Assembly: GCF_000150275.1 (NCBI RefSeq)
Contig: NW_002060950.1
Location: forward strand, 2,592,106 to 2,656,105
Direction: 5' to 3'
Length of the DNA stretch: 64,000 nucleotides
DNA from: Trichoplax adhaerens
Lineage: Eukaryota; Placozoa; Uniplacotomia; Trichoplacea; Trichoplacidae
This document shows positions 14,194 through 25,880 of this stretch, piece after piece; within the stretch, counting starts at the first letter, position 1; each line of letters starts with the position of its first letter. A program made the position numbers and the translations under genes. The notes below the pieces were generated by a model. It searched no databases, was not told the DNA's origin, and was given only the letters and a program-made list of their open reading frames with translations.

Positions 14194-15975
14194 TAAAGTT
14201 GTCCAATTATTAATGCGATGTGAGGATTAGGAATCTATCATATTAGTAAAACCTTGCAAAATATTCATAGGATAAATACCAGTAGCAGCTATTACTATAA
14301 TTATATTGAAGGGAAAACTGTAACCAGTTAGAGCGTAGATAGACGATCCAATTAGTTTAGTTGCTATAGTAAAGCAGAATAGGTAGAATAGATTCCTACT
14401 GATATTATAAATTTGTCAAATATTAAATGCGACATTTGAAAGGATACAGGGTCCATCATAACAGTAAGACCTTACAAAGGTTTCATAGGATAAATAATGC
14501 CTTTATTACGATTGCTATTCAAGGAAAAACTGTACCTAGTTGTAAAATAATTTGACGGCGTGATCTATTTGAGTAGTGTAATGATTTCAGCTAATTACGG
14601 TAGCTACGTGTTATAAATAGCTATAGTAAAGTAGAAAAGGTAGAATATACTAGCTTATCGAATATTATATTGCACTAAATAACGAAATCAGCGCTTAAGA
14701 ATTGCTGTCATGATATTTGAATTACAGTTTGCTGGGAACAGTCTTTATTGGAGATTGTAATTAGTAAAGGAAACTGCACCCAGTTATGGCGTAGTTAGAC
14801 GACGCGATATAGTTAAGTAGCTAATAGTAAAATAGAATATGTAATGCATGCAAGTTTGCTGTGCAATTTATAGTAATAGCTAATGAAATGGATGCTTAAG
14901 AATTGCGTTATGATATTTGAAGTACAGCTTATAGGTACTAGCCTTTATTACAGTTAAATTGAAGGAAAACTGTGCCTAGCTTTAGCGCAGTTAGATCACA
15001 CGATCTATTTGTATAGCTATAGTCAAACAGAATAGGTAAAGTATACAAGTTTACCGCGTAATTTGCAGTACTAACTAACAATATCGATGCTTAAGAAATG
15101 CTTTTACGATATAGAGAGCACAGTTTATTGGCACTAGCCTTAATTATACTTAGGTTTGAAGGGAAACTGTGTCTATTTGTAGCGTAGCGAGACGATGTAA
15201 TCTAGTCAAGTGGTTATAGTAAAATGGCAAAGATAAAGTATACAAGTTTGCCGTGTAACTTATAGTACTAACTAGCGATATCGATGCTCAAGAATTACTT
15301 TTACGATGTAGAAAGCATGGCTTACTGGTATGTCACAAACTAGCTTCGTGACAAGGATAACGTAAAATAAATCTCTAAATTACTATAGTCTCCGGGATTC
15401 AGTATCCCTACTCACAAGAATTTAGACGCCTTTGATTCTACGTTAAACTCAACCAGACAATTGAGAACTGCTTTATTCAACTATCTGACGGGCTTATATA
15501 CCCTTCTACAGCAGCTAACATTCACAAGTCATCTTATAAAAATACTTGGGTGAGAACATCTACTAACTAGTTTTTCACAGTCGGACTACAATATGTCCAT
15601 ACACAGAATCATTTCAGTACACATTACAGCACAGCAATAAATTTACTGTAACACATTTATAATTAGAGTAATTCCTATTGTAAGGAACTAGTTGTAATAT
15701 AATATCACTATATTATATTAACCAAATTTAGATAGCTATTTCTTCACGGTAGTTCTTACCGTGACATGGTACTAGTCTTTATTGCAGTTAGTATTGAAGG
15801 GAAAAGGGGCCAGTTATAGCGATGTTAAACGACACAATCTAGTGGTATAGCTATGATAAAATTGAATAGGTAAAGCTTATTATCGTATCATTTAACTTGT
15901 AGCACTAACTAACAAAATTGATGCTTAAGAATTGCAATGTAGTAAGCAAAACTTGCTGATACTAGTGCTATGTTG
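14194..15975. repeat. Satellite-like array of about 200-bp units, about 6 copies
   Basis: A landmark (GAAGG/GGAAAACTGT with variants, followed by CCAGTT or CCTAGT and an AGCG(T/C)AG...GA(C/T) segment) recurs near 14312, 14521, 14766, 14951, 15160 and 15795. Removing the 441-bp insertion at 15331-15771 gives spacings of roughly 185-245 bp. Other shared pieces are ATAGGTAAAGTATACAAGTTT and GATGCTTAAGAATTGC. Copies are moderately diverged. There is no coding potential. The period is close to a nucleosome repeat length, which may be coincidence. Confidence 0.75.
15331..15766 (-). mobile_element. Non-autonomous TGTCAC-type element, family B, intact ends
   Basis: The element is 436 bp and flanked by exact TGGTA direct repeats (15326-15330 and 15767-15771). 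Its ends are TGTCACAAACTAGCTTCGTG on one side and a terminal hairpin CACGGTA-AGAAC-TACCGTG plus the outer TG on the other, read on the minus strand. Neighbouring array units give the empty site (GGTACTAG/GGCACTAG uninterrupted), so the insertion boundaries are certain. It aligns end to end with the copy at 25250-25691 in the opposite orientation. There is no transposase frame, so it must move in trans if at all. Confidence 0.85.
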
Positions 15976-16763
15976 AGAGAAAGATGATTTTATTACTAGC
16001 TATAAAGGATCAGGCAGAAAAATTAGGCTGTTTTGAATGGCATTGCATTATCAGTTTTTTTACTTCTATATCAGCTAAATTATCGATATCATTTATTTCA
16101 ATTTTAGATGCCTTATTGAAATATTTCCTGTAAATAGCTTGTGGCCATTTTCTTAACAAATACGAACAACTTTCCAACAATTCTCTTCGATATATGCCAA
16201 GGTTATAGCTAGATTTCTATATGATACCATCTGTAAAAGTTCTTACCATACGAATTTTAAAACCAAGTTGTACTGGATTATTTGTCGATTTTTTAAACGT
16301 CGTAATATCTTCAACAATAGTATATAAAATCTTCTTTCAACGTATTTATACATAAAATGATTGAAGTAAGAGTATTCAGTCAGCAACTTATTCACCTTAT
16401 TCATCCAACTGGTATTAAAATCTGGTAAAATCAGTCGATGTTCATATCGCCACAGATTCTAACAATTTCAAAAGCAATTAATCCAGATTTTAATTTTTTC
16501 TTAATAGTTCTTTAGTGCTTTAGGCACGCAAAGTGAGATCATCGTGGATATCGACTGAAAAAATCTTGCACTATTTTCTAAGCAAGACATTTATCCAATC
16601 TGCTTTTATATCTCTTAAGGTCAATACAATTTATTAGGTATCGACATTAATCATCAAAAACGGTTCAATATACGCAGCAACATCAATTGAGCAGATATTC
16701 TGTATTTGTCCTATTTACCGTGGATAGATAAATAGTTTCCATAACGGAATACTATCTAATGAA
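15976..16763. other. Upstream region of receptor 1, nothing firm
   Basis: No gene or clear promoter element was identified. TTCAGTCAG at about 16376 resembles an initiator, but it lies nearly 390 bp from the start codon and is not claimed. Confidence 0.4.
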
Positions 16764-16767
16764 ATGA
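16759..16767 (+). promoter_or_regulatory. Two-codon upstream ORF overlapping the receptor 1 start
   Basis: ATGAAATGA in another frame begins 5 nt before the receptor ATG, and its stop overlaps that ATG. If the mRNA leader includes it, it could tune initiation by termination-reinitiation. This is inference from sequence only. Confidence 0.3.
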
Positions 16768-17840
16768 ATGAATTAAAAGTCAAGTACACTTGCGAGAATT
16801 ATAGCAGCACCTTACTCGTTAATATAACTTACGAGTATATTCCTACCGAAGAGGCCTTAACATTAACAGTAGTTGTTTTAATATTTTTACTAACATCACT
16901 CGTTGGCAATATTGCTGCTGTTGTAGTAGTTTATCGTAATCGCTATCTGCATGATCCCTCCGGTATACTAATAGGTGCTTTAGCAGTTTCTGATATTGGC
17001 GTGGGATTTTCTAGTGTTATTTCCACCATAATCTATGATAATCCTTGCTCAAGACTAAATCATGCAGTTTGTGTATTTCTCGCTTTCATGTCAAGTTCAT
17101 TTATCGGCTCTACATACTCAGCTATAGCAGGTATTACAGTGGATCGTTGCATTGCAATCTGTAAACCTTTACATTATCGACAATATGTTACAAACACCAG
17201 AATAATTCAGATTCTTCTTTTCAATTGGTTGTGTATTCTTGCTCTAGCAGCTCTACCGATTATGGGATTACAACAATATGGTATAGGAAAATATGAATAT
17301 GTTCCCTATTTAACGTCGTGTTGGATTGATATTACTGCATATAGTAAAAATTACTTGGCTATTATTGTTTTTTACTTGCCTGTCTTCTCAATACTGATAC
17401 TTGTCATGATATGCTATGTTATAATTCTTCTCAAAGCAAATAGTACTTTTAAACGAATGGCAATTTCAGGTTGGATCTATAATGAAAATAAGCAATTACT
17501 GAAGAAATCAACGCGAACGACTATTATTGTTGTGGGTGTCTTTTTTATATGTACAACTCCAGGCCTTGCATTAACATTTGCTACGCTAGTTAATCAAGGA
17601 TCTGTTGTGTCTGGTAAAGCCTATAAATATTTATTAAATTGGGGAATATACGTCAATATTACGGTTAATCCTTTATTATTTGGTTTCTCTCATAAAGATT
17701 TTAGACATGGCTATCATGAAATATGTTCACATTTTTACTCAAAAAAATCAAAAATTTCTGATATCAGTCTACCGATACGACCATCTGTCAATCCTTCAAT
17801 ATTATCGGGATATAATTTAGTTCAAAATAGTACACTTTAA
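16764..17840 (+). CDS. Class A (rhodopsin-like) G-protein-coupled receptor 1
   Basis: This intronless 358-residue frame encodes a seven-transmembrane receptor expected at the plasma membrane. The N-terminus carries glycosylation sequons N12-Y-S and N20-I-T. Landmarks in order: TM1 GN (N49), ICL1 LHDPSG, TM2 LAVSD (D77), C103 and C186 for the TM3-loop 2 disulfide, DRC at 127-129 where DRY is usual, TM4 W155, TM6 C-T-T-P (263-266) lacking the toggle tryptophan of CWxP, and NPLLF at 302-306 in place of NPxxY. Loop 2 holds YEYVPYLTSCWIDI. The C-terminal tail of about 40 residues is Ser/Lys rich. AATAAA lies at 17888-17893. Ligand and G protein are unknown. No retinal-binding lysine is present at the TM7 position, so it is not a classical opsin. 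The start is the first in-frame ATG. Confidence 0.92.
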   Translation: MNELKVKYTCENYSSTLLVNITYEYIPTEEALTLTVVVLIFLLTSLVGNIAAVVVVYRNRYLHDPSGILIGALAVSDIGVGFSSVISTIIYDNPCSRLNHAVCVFLAFMSSSFIGSTYSAIAGITVDRCIAICKPLHYRQYVTNTRIIQILLFNWLCILALAALPIMGLQQYGIGKYEYVPYLTSCWIDITAYSKNYLAIIVFYLPVFSILILVMICYVIILLKANSTFKRMAISGWIYNENKQLLKKSTRTTIIVVGVFFICTTPGLALTFATLVNQGSVVSGKAYKYLLNWGIYVNITVNPLLFGFSHKDFRHGYHEICSHFYSKKSKISDISLPIRPSVNPSILSGYNLVQNSTL

Positions 17841-18747
17841 ATTACAATCAAAATACGATCAGAATGCAATACAGATAATATCTTCATAATAAACTAAGAT
17901 CTGTGGTGTGCTTTAATGTAAAAATTATCATTTTATACAAAGTTTAAGCTACTTGATTTTCGATGAGCAAATTAAAATACTGTATAGGAGAAATCATTTA
18001 AATTGAATGTTGTTGTAATTATACGTCAACACGCGCTATTTAATGTCCTTACTGATCATGGATGTATAAAGATACCAGTATTTTTAATGTCTTTATTGCG
18101 AAAATATGATCAAGACTATATTCCTAAATCCAACAGTTGTAGGTAATATAATGATGTTAAAGTTGGAGTACAATACTAAGCTACAGTATACTAAATTTAT
18201 TCAAGTCACACTTATCCAAAATATCCGCTAGAATAAAATATAAGATACGTATATAAAATTGAACTAATAACTTATATTCATTGATATACAGTTTATTTAA
18301 ACCAATAACAATAATGAATAGCGTTACTGCTAGAGATATTGCAATGATTAATCAAATCTTATCAGCTATTTAAATTGCAATCCTTACATGAAATAAGTGG
18401 TGGATAATTTTTTTAGCTTATCTCGTAATCTGTCTAATTTATATAATAGCAAATACCGGTATTTAGGCTATTTATTTCGGTACTAGTACTTTTACTGGAA
18501 CAAGATGATACAGGTCCTCTCGATTACTGATATGAAAATTAAAATCTGGTCTTTTAGTAGAATTTAACACTTCATGCATTTCTAAATGAAAAAGTGTCTT
18601 TTCAATTGCGATATATATTAATAAATAATCACCAAGCTTAATAAATTTGAATTCTTATGATACTGATAGAAATTGGTAGCCTCTGGTCTCTTGGATAATG
18701 TTTGACGCAGGAATAAATATAATTTAGTCGTATATTCGTTAAGCATA
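17841..18747. other. Downstream of receptor 1, nothing further recognised
   Basis: Apart from the AATAAA at 17888-17893, no feature could be supported before the element that starts at 18748. Confidence 0.45.
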
Positions 18748-19380
18748 TGTCACAAAACAGCTTTGCAACAAGATAACGCAATATACGATCAATAAGTCAA
18801 TTCCTTGAACCACGTATCAAGGAACGATATCTGCACTATCACAAACACTTTTGCTCTACTAGCAGACTACACAAAGACTTAAACGCCTCGTATTTTACGT
18901 TAAACACTAAGTTAGACAATTCTTCTTTATTTCACGATATACTGCATTTATATACTATTCCTCAATAGTTCATGAGTCATAGTTAATACAATTAACATTA
19001 GAATCATTTACTGAATTAGATATTAATTTTAGCTACTGCTCCCTTAATGCAGACAACAGTATTTACGAACATAGACATGTAATGACTAATACAGAATAGT
19101 CAGATTACGATATGTCCTATCACGGAACATTTCCATGATAATTTACAGTCTACCATAAGTAAATTACAATCACAATGATTCGAACTGTAAGCAGATGATT
19201 TGCATTCCCTATTATAACTATTATAATTTCAGTATGTGTATAAGTGTCACTGTCATAAAAAGTCAGTGCTATATTAAAATACAGTATATCCAAATTAGAA
19301 GTTAACTAAATAAGGATAGTCTAACAGAATTATCCTAACATAGTTATTTCTACTGTAATACAGTATTTAACACTGTAACA
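18748..19380 (-). mobile_element. Non-autonomous TGTCAC-type element, family A
   Basis: The element is 633 bp and bounded by exact GCATA duplications (18743-18747 and 19381-19385). It starts TGTCACAAAACAGC, the reverse complement of the family right end, and finishes ACACTGTAACA, the left end. It is near-identical over its length to the copies at 24799-25875 (after removing a nested insertion), 35246-35874 and 50640-51269. Inside is a hairpin TTCCTTGA...TCAAGGAA and a TATA-like TATATAAAT on the minus strand. Short frames in it are not genes. Confidence 0.88.
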
Positions 19381-19385
19381 GCATA

Positions 19386-20139
19386 ATATAGTAATAATTT
19401 TTAGCTAAAATTTTAGATTTAAAAATATTTAAGGACTTAGATTCGTTACAAAAATTTTCGTAATAAATTGGTCGAACAGAAAGAGTTAAACTGATTCTTA
19501 TACCTTGAATTTACTGTTAGCAATTTCCTACGATATGCAAACATAGTACGATTATAAGATAAAATAACTCATAGTAAGATCTTTTTCGTACGTTTTAAAA
19601 TTTTTATACGAATTTATAAAAGTATAGTATTATCAACAAGTACCAGGTTAGCTAATGTCAGTATTGAGATCCATGCACAGCGCACTCTATACATTTCTAT
19701 TCTATTCTGGATAAAATCTGCAAATATAATTAAATTATATATTATAGATTGTTTCTGATATAGCAATTGACCGATAACAAATGATCTATTAAGCTACTAA
19801 CTAAAAGCATAAACTTTAAACCATCAATAAAGATTAAAATTGAGAACAGTAATTTAAGATACTGTCCATTTCAAAGAAAAAATAATTCTTTGTTAGCTGA
19901 AAGCACCATTAGCTACGGTAGTCGCAGTGGATCAATTTACCTGTAGGCATTTCTCTCTAACAGATATCTCATTGCACATTTCTCTTTTTCAACACTGATA
20001 ATTAATAAAGTACATACCTCAAGAAAAGAAAATAGTGATAACTCATGACGCTGCAATTGAAGTTCAATGAATTCTATCAACGAGTTTATTGCCAAAAACA
20101 ACTCCACTTCCTGTACCTTATAACTTTTACTCTGGAGGT
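19386..20139. other. Non-coding stretch, nothing recognised
   Basis: No supportable gene, RNA or repeat. Confidence 0.45.
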
Positions 20140-20600
20140 TTTAGTGAAAGATTAATGAAATTTATTTTAACTAAAGTTATAGTTTACATCGCTTGATTGA
20201 AACGAATACAATTATATTCCTTTCAAGATCATAAATTTGGAAAAAAGATTTTTAACCTTTCAGAAAAAGATTTATTGAAGAACATTTTAACGTAAGCTGT
20301 AGTTTAAATTACGTTGGTTGAAATGAATGTTATCATATTCCCTTCAAGATCAAAAATTGGGGAAAATAGATTCCTTACCTTACCGATAAAGATCGATGAA
20401 AAAAATTTTAACTGAAGGTAAGCTTTAAATGGTCTGACTGAAATGAATGCAATCATATTCCTTTCAGTATCAATATTAAAAAGTAGATTGTTTACGTTAA
20501 CGAAAAAGACTAATGAAATAGATATTTAACTAAAGCCATAGTTTATATCGCCTCGATTAAAATTAATGCAATCATATTCCTTTCAAATTTCAACATCAAA
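20140..20600. repeat. About 120-bp tandem repeat, about 4 copies
   Basis: The landmark CATATTCCTTTCA (with variants) recurs near 20213, 20335, 20456 and 20575, giving a period of 119-122 bp. Each unit also has TTTAACT(A/G)AAG followed by TAGTTTA(C/A/T)AT and GAAA(T/C)GAATG. Copies are visibly diverged, so the array is old. No coding potential. Confidence 0.7.
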
Positions 20601-21285
20601 ATGACTTAAAGAATATATCATTTAAGTTACTGATATATAAGATAATGAGCAAAATTTTATTTAATTGTAAAAATGTATCTACGATTTCTAGATATCGCAG
20701 ACCAAAAAATTCCTATTCTAGACTTTGTAAAAGGAAACTTATCTAAACTGCAGCACTACTTTATTTCGTATATGGAATGTTCAGCAATTTCTCTTACACG
20801 CGGAAATTTAAAACCTCCTATAATGCTTATTTACTATATTTGTATATCCTCAGATTATCAAAGGATATCTTTAAACTTGAAATAGTAATGTCTGAATAGT
20901 ATAAATCATATCTTTAAATGATAAATAATCTTCCCGCGCAAAGTGGTGCTTTAAGTTTCTAGATTATATTATCTACTTTAAAGTTAATATAGCCATTTAG
21001 TCGTATTGAAGTGCACGTATTCGATTTTAATTTAGCAGGCCATCGCCTTCAGCTTTTATTGCTGGAAGAACCGAAATGTTACGGAGCAATTTAGGGATTG
21101 ACTAAATCCCCTATTTATCCTCTATTAAAATTTCGAGGACTGTTGAGGAAATGGAAGAATCATTCAATGATACTAAGAAAGCACAATGTCTCGGACAAAC
21201 TAACACGCAGACTTAAAATGACTAAATTTAGCAAATTTAACATTAATATATGGAGATTACATTTAGCTGCTTACAGGAGGAAGCA
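20601..21285. other. Stretch with two small unrecognised open frames
   Basis: A 70-codon frame at 20673-20885 and a Lys/Arg-rich 63-codon frame at 21098-21289 lie here on the + strand. Neither shows a domain, signal peptide or conserved motif I recognise. Both could be chance in AT-rich DNA or decayed exons. I do not call them genes. Confidence 0.35.
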
Positions 21286-21289
21286 GTGA

Positions 21290-21690
21290 AGCTATAATCT
21301 GTTATAATGAATCATGTGTTGTACTGTAATAAAATTCTTATATAGCAATTGAATATAGTACATGCTCTTGTAGCTGAAATTCTAACTAATTGTAGATTGT
21401 TGGTATCTTGATATGACTCTAAGAATGGACATATTGCAGTCCGATTATGTAAAATCAGTCAGTAGATGACCATGTTGATATTTATTGAAATAGGATGCTT
21501 CATTAATGTTAGCTACCGCTGAAAGATATATAAGTTCGGCAGATAGTTGAATAAAATCAGTTCTCTAATTTTGTATCTTAGAAGCAAAGGCGTCTAAGTT
21601 CTTGTGAATAGTTAATGGATACTAAATTTAGGAAACTTTAGAAATTTAGAAATTTTTTCGTAAACCTTGTCGCAATGCTGGTTTGTGACA
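21290..21690 (+). mobile_element. Partial TGTCAC-type element, B-like, mosaic
   Basis: The right end at about 21667-21690 (TTGTCGCAATGCTGG then TTTGTGACA) and the internal GCAAAGGCGTCTAAGTTCTT near 21586 match family B. The segment around 21425 (GGACATATTGCAGTCCGA) also matches B. The leftmost part (GTGTTGTACTGTAATA, TTCTTATATAG) looks more like variant B2. No left hairpin is present; GCTAT near the start and CCTAT at 21691-21695 could be a decayed target duplication. Confidence 0.6.
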
Positions 21691-21695
21691 CCTAT

Positions 21696-24600
21696 CGTCT
21701 AAAATCCATTTGAGTTTTCATAGATACCATACAGCACTATTTATGGATTATAAAAATTGCTAATGTATAAAGTTTAGATGCTACTAAAAATTTAATATAT
21801 ATTGCAAGGCTCCCAGATACACTTTAGGCTAATGTTGGTTAGCATACTTAAAGATCTGATTAGCTTTACTTTTAGGGCATTATCAGCTGTATTAATATCA
21901 TGTCTACGTAAACTAGCTGTTGTTGATAATAGAATTCCTGTTATGGATACGTGTATGTTAATATTCGTGATGTATTAACAATTCCTTTAGCATAATCTCA
22001 GCTTAACTATATCCCTTTTCTAAATTAAATGAGAGCAAGTCCAAGTTGTGATTTCAAACTGTAATTTAATGTATCAGATTTAGTATTAATATATCATTCT
22101 ATTGTGTAATTTCTTCACATGCTAAGATGAAACGGTTAGGGTCTAGGCGGGTCTAGGATTAATCACATTGCCTACAAGTTCAATAGTTGTTATGACTATA
22201 AATAATTTTTACCGCATTGTCTTTGCTAGCGTCATATAGATTACATTGCGAATGTGAACATTGATTGTAAGAAATAAGTTGATGACTAGAGCAGAAATGG
22301 ATGAATTAATAACTTATGTTCCGACTTTAAAAAATTTTTCAAACAGCCATGCAAGACAATCTCAATCCTAAAAGAAACAAAGTATTGATCGAATGAAAAA
22401 AATAATACTTAACCTCAAATTGCTACTAGTTCTCCTTTCGTTTGAAAGCAGGCTTAGAATTTAATCAATTGTCTTATTGTATTATCAATAAAGTTCCGGC
22501 CGTTATGAAGTAAAGCAGAAACAAATTTACGAGAAATGTTTGTCGCAATAATAGTATCAATTTTATAAAATAGCTAGTTGATAATTATATGACATCAGAA
22601 AGTCGTCTCGCTTGAATAATTTTAAATGATAACAATACTTTATTAATATCATTAGATGTTTTAAAAAATCTAGCACAAAATTCATTCAATGACTGAAATT
22701 AAATACTTATTTTCGGCAAAGAAATGATATTTCTTAGAAAAAGGAATGATGTCAGACAGTCAATTATAATTATTATCTACGACCAATTAATACTCAACGT
22801 TATATTCTAATAGAATTAATTTTAAAATCATTAGCTTGCTTTTTAACAACAAAATGATGATTAAGCAATCTAGCAGAAACTGTATTTATTGTTTAGTATG
22901 GACTGTCTTGAGTTGCTGTGCAGAATAAAATTCTTTATAGTGATATAAGAATTAAGAATATCAAGAAAATTTGGAAAGGTTTTAATGCAATTTAGATAAT
23001 ATATCATTCTCAATGCCGCTAGTTGGAGATTAGTTTACTATATTATTTTGTAGCGGAATATTAACAATTTAATTAGGTAGACGATGTAGAAACAATATGC
23101 CATGAGCACGACGACTATCGAATAACAAATGATTCAAGACATACTGTAGATTACTTATTTACAATAGAATGACCTCTAATTTAGTCTATATGTATGTCAA
23201 GGAGTGATATTAGTGATACTGTATTGATTTTGTTTACTATTAGTTGCTAATTATTAGTATCAAAAGCTATATAAAGCTGAACAGTAATTTAGCAGTTCAG
23301 TTCCACTGTTGTTGTTGTACAGAGAGATACCTACCTTCGCCTATAAAATTAATTTACTATTTCTATTAGAATTGCTTTATACTTAAGTAGTTGTATCTTA
23401 CAATAGATCTCCATCAGTAAAAAGGAAGTATAGCTATTCTAGTAGATTAGTATCGCTCACAAATTTACCAAAGAATAGTTTATAAAAGAAATTGTGACAA
23501 TGTAATTAAATACTTTACGAATTACCTGGGTGCTTTACAAAAATAGATTCGGTAAAGCTTAAAAGTGATCACGTAACAGACATATAGCTAATCGTTTTAA
23601 TAAAAATGTGAAGGAAAAGAACGATTCAATTCTGGTCAAGATATAAATCAAAATTTTGTAATGTAAGAAACTTTAAACTACTACAGAAAACTATAACTAC
23701 GAGTCTATCATCAGGTATGTCCTCAGTGACATCTACCCACTACATAATGACGATCTTCTATCGTCAGGAGAAACAATAACATCACCAGTATCTCTCAAAC
23801 AATCCTAAATTCAAACTTTATTGAAAAATCATTCAATTTATAGTCAATCGGCATAAAGAGTACAGTATTTATTAGTAAATAGATAACATAAATCTATGCA
23901 CCTATCCATTTAAAATATCTCAAATAGATGTCAAATGTTGTAGATAAATTAATGTCAACACATTCCTGTACAAGTAATCTTGAGGAAACTATGTTAAGGC
24001 AACAATACAAAAGTTACTCAATAACAGATCGCATTATTAACAACTGCCTAGATTGTAATTTAAAATACTTTAAACTGCATCTGATACTGCTTTTGATAAA
24101 GAACCTACTGTACTGTATCCAAGTATTGAGAAGAGCAAGCCTATTGGTAAGCTGGTGATATGAAAATATTCTTGTAGCAAACTTTTGTTTGCAACTAGAA
24201 CTGATAATTCAATAATTTCAAAATTACCAAGTACGTTATTGTGGTGTTCGTTCACTTTCAAAATAGCTTAGCGGATTTTTAGCCAATTTAAGCTATTCTA
24301 GAACAGTAAATCTAGATTTTATAGCTAATACTTTATACTAATTATTATTAAGATAGGTTGATATACCGTTAGTATATTCGATATTGGTAATTGCTTGAGG
24401 TCGTAAAACTTAATAGGATAAATTTATCTTAGCATACAAGAGTCTGATTTAAAAAGGTTATATTAAGATTAAAATATTGAGCATAATTAGTAGCGGTGGA
24501 GGTATATAAAGAATAGCGAAGGCCATATTTTCCTTCCTAAAGCATATTGAAGAGTTTAAAGATATATGCCTGTAATATGGTCCTAGATTAATGAACGGGA

Positions 24601-24798
24601 GTTGAGCAATAGAAGTAGAATTTTATTATACTTCTTGATCTTCCGCTTTCTAATATAAAGCCAAAATGGCGCTTGAGTTATTTTATAATCAACAAGAGTA
24701 GAAATAAGTTCAAAAAATTACTTAACGAGACGCAGCTCCTCAAATTCGGAAAATTAGAGTTGTAGATTTTGCGCTGTCTAGTCATCAAGTTGTAACGC
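21696..24798. other. Non-coding stretch, nothing firm
   Basis: No gene recognised. Overlapping open frames of 76 codons (+, 23928-24158) and 63 codons (-, 24070-24261) show no domains and oppose each other, which argues for chance. Around 22590-22900 a few short phrases recur (AATGAT...TCAGA, TTTTAAAATCATTAG) but not strongly enough to call a repeat. Confidence 0.4.
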
Positions 24799-25875
24799 TG
24801 TCACAAAACAGCTTTGCAACAAGATAACGTAATGCACGATCAATAAGTCAATTCCTTGAACCAAGTATCAAGGAAAGATATCTGCACTATCAGAAACGCT
24901 TTTACTCTACTAGCAGACTACGTAAAGACTTAAACGCCTCGTATTTTACGTTAAACACTAAGTTTGAGAATCCACTTTATTACACGATATACTACATTTA
25001 CATGCTCTTCCTCAATAGTTCATGAGTTATAGTTAGTACGATTAACTTTGAAATCATTCACTAAATTAGATATTAATTTTAGCTACTGCTCCCTTAATGC
25101 AGACAAGAGTATTTACGATCATAGACATCTAATGACTAATACAGAATAGTCAGATTGCGATATGTCCTATCACGGAACATTTCCATGATAATTTACAATC
25201 TACCATAAGTAAGTTACAATCACAATGATTCGAATTGTAAGTAGATGATTGTCATGGTACAAACTACAGTGAAGAAATAGATATCTAAATTTGGTAAATA
25301 TAATATAGTGATAATATATTACAACTAGTTCCTTATAATAGGAATTACTCTAATTACAAATGTGTTGCGGTAAATTTAATGCTGTGCTGTAATGTGCACT
25401 GAAATGATTCTGTGAATGGACATGTTGTAGTCCGACTGTGAAAAATTAGTTAGTAGATGTTCTCTCCTAAGTATTTTTATAAGATGACTCATGAATGTTA
25501 GCTGCTGTAGAAGGGTGTATAAGCCCGTCAGATAGTTGAATAAAGCAGTTCTCAATTGTCTAGTTGAGTTTAACGTAGAATCAAAGGCGTCTAAATTCTT
25601 GTGAGGTAGTTAAGGGATACTGAATCCCGGAGACTATAGTAATTTAGAGATTTGTTTTACGTTATCTTTGTCACGAAGCTGGTTTGTGACAATGATTTGC
25701 ATTCCCTATTATAACTATTAATTTCAGTATGTGTATATGTGTCTCTGTTATAAAAAGTCAGTGCTATATTACGACACAGTATATCCAAATTGGAAGTTAA
25801 CTAAATAAGGATAGGCTAACAGAATTATCCTAACATAGATATTTCTACTCTAATACTGTATATAACACTGTGACA
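24799..25875 (-). mobile_element. Family A element carrying a nested family B insertion
   Basis: The outer element has exact AACGC duplications (24794-24798 and 25876-25880). It starts TGTCACAAAACAGC and ends ACACTGTGACA. Subtracting the nested 442-bp element and its 5-bp duplication leaves 630 bp, the normal family A length, collinear with the copy at 18748-19380. The nesting shows that family B was still mobile after this A copy inserted. Confidence 0.88.
25250..25691 (+). mobile_element. Family B element nested in the family A element
   Basis: The element is 442 bp with exact ATGAT duplications (25245-25249 and 25692-25696). The uninterrupted A copy at about 19197 supplies the empty site AGATGATTTGCATTCC. 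From the left: TGTCATGGTACAAACTACAGTG (a decayed terminal hairpin), TATAAG at 25518-25523, TAACGTA at 25571-25577, AAAGGCGTCTAAATTC, a hairpin GGGAT-ACTGA-ATCCC, TACGTTA at 25658-25664, and TTGTGACA at the right end. No coding frame. Confidence 0.88.
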
Positions 25876-25880
25876 AACGC

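Noticed and set aside
16764-17840. Calling the receptors olfactory receptors of the vertebrate type
   Set aside because: PLHY after the DRY-like motif and single-exon structure resemble olfactory receptors. The TM3 MAYDRY context, long loop 2 with extra cysteines and TM6 KAFSTCxSH are absent.
21098-21289. Lys/Arg-rich 63-codon frame as a small basic protein gene
   Set aside because: It ends at the edge of a mobile element and has no domain or paralogue in the window; insufficient evidence.
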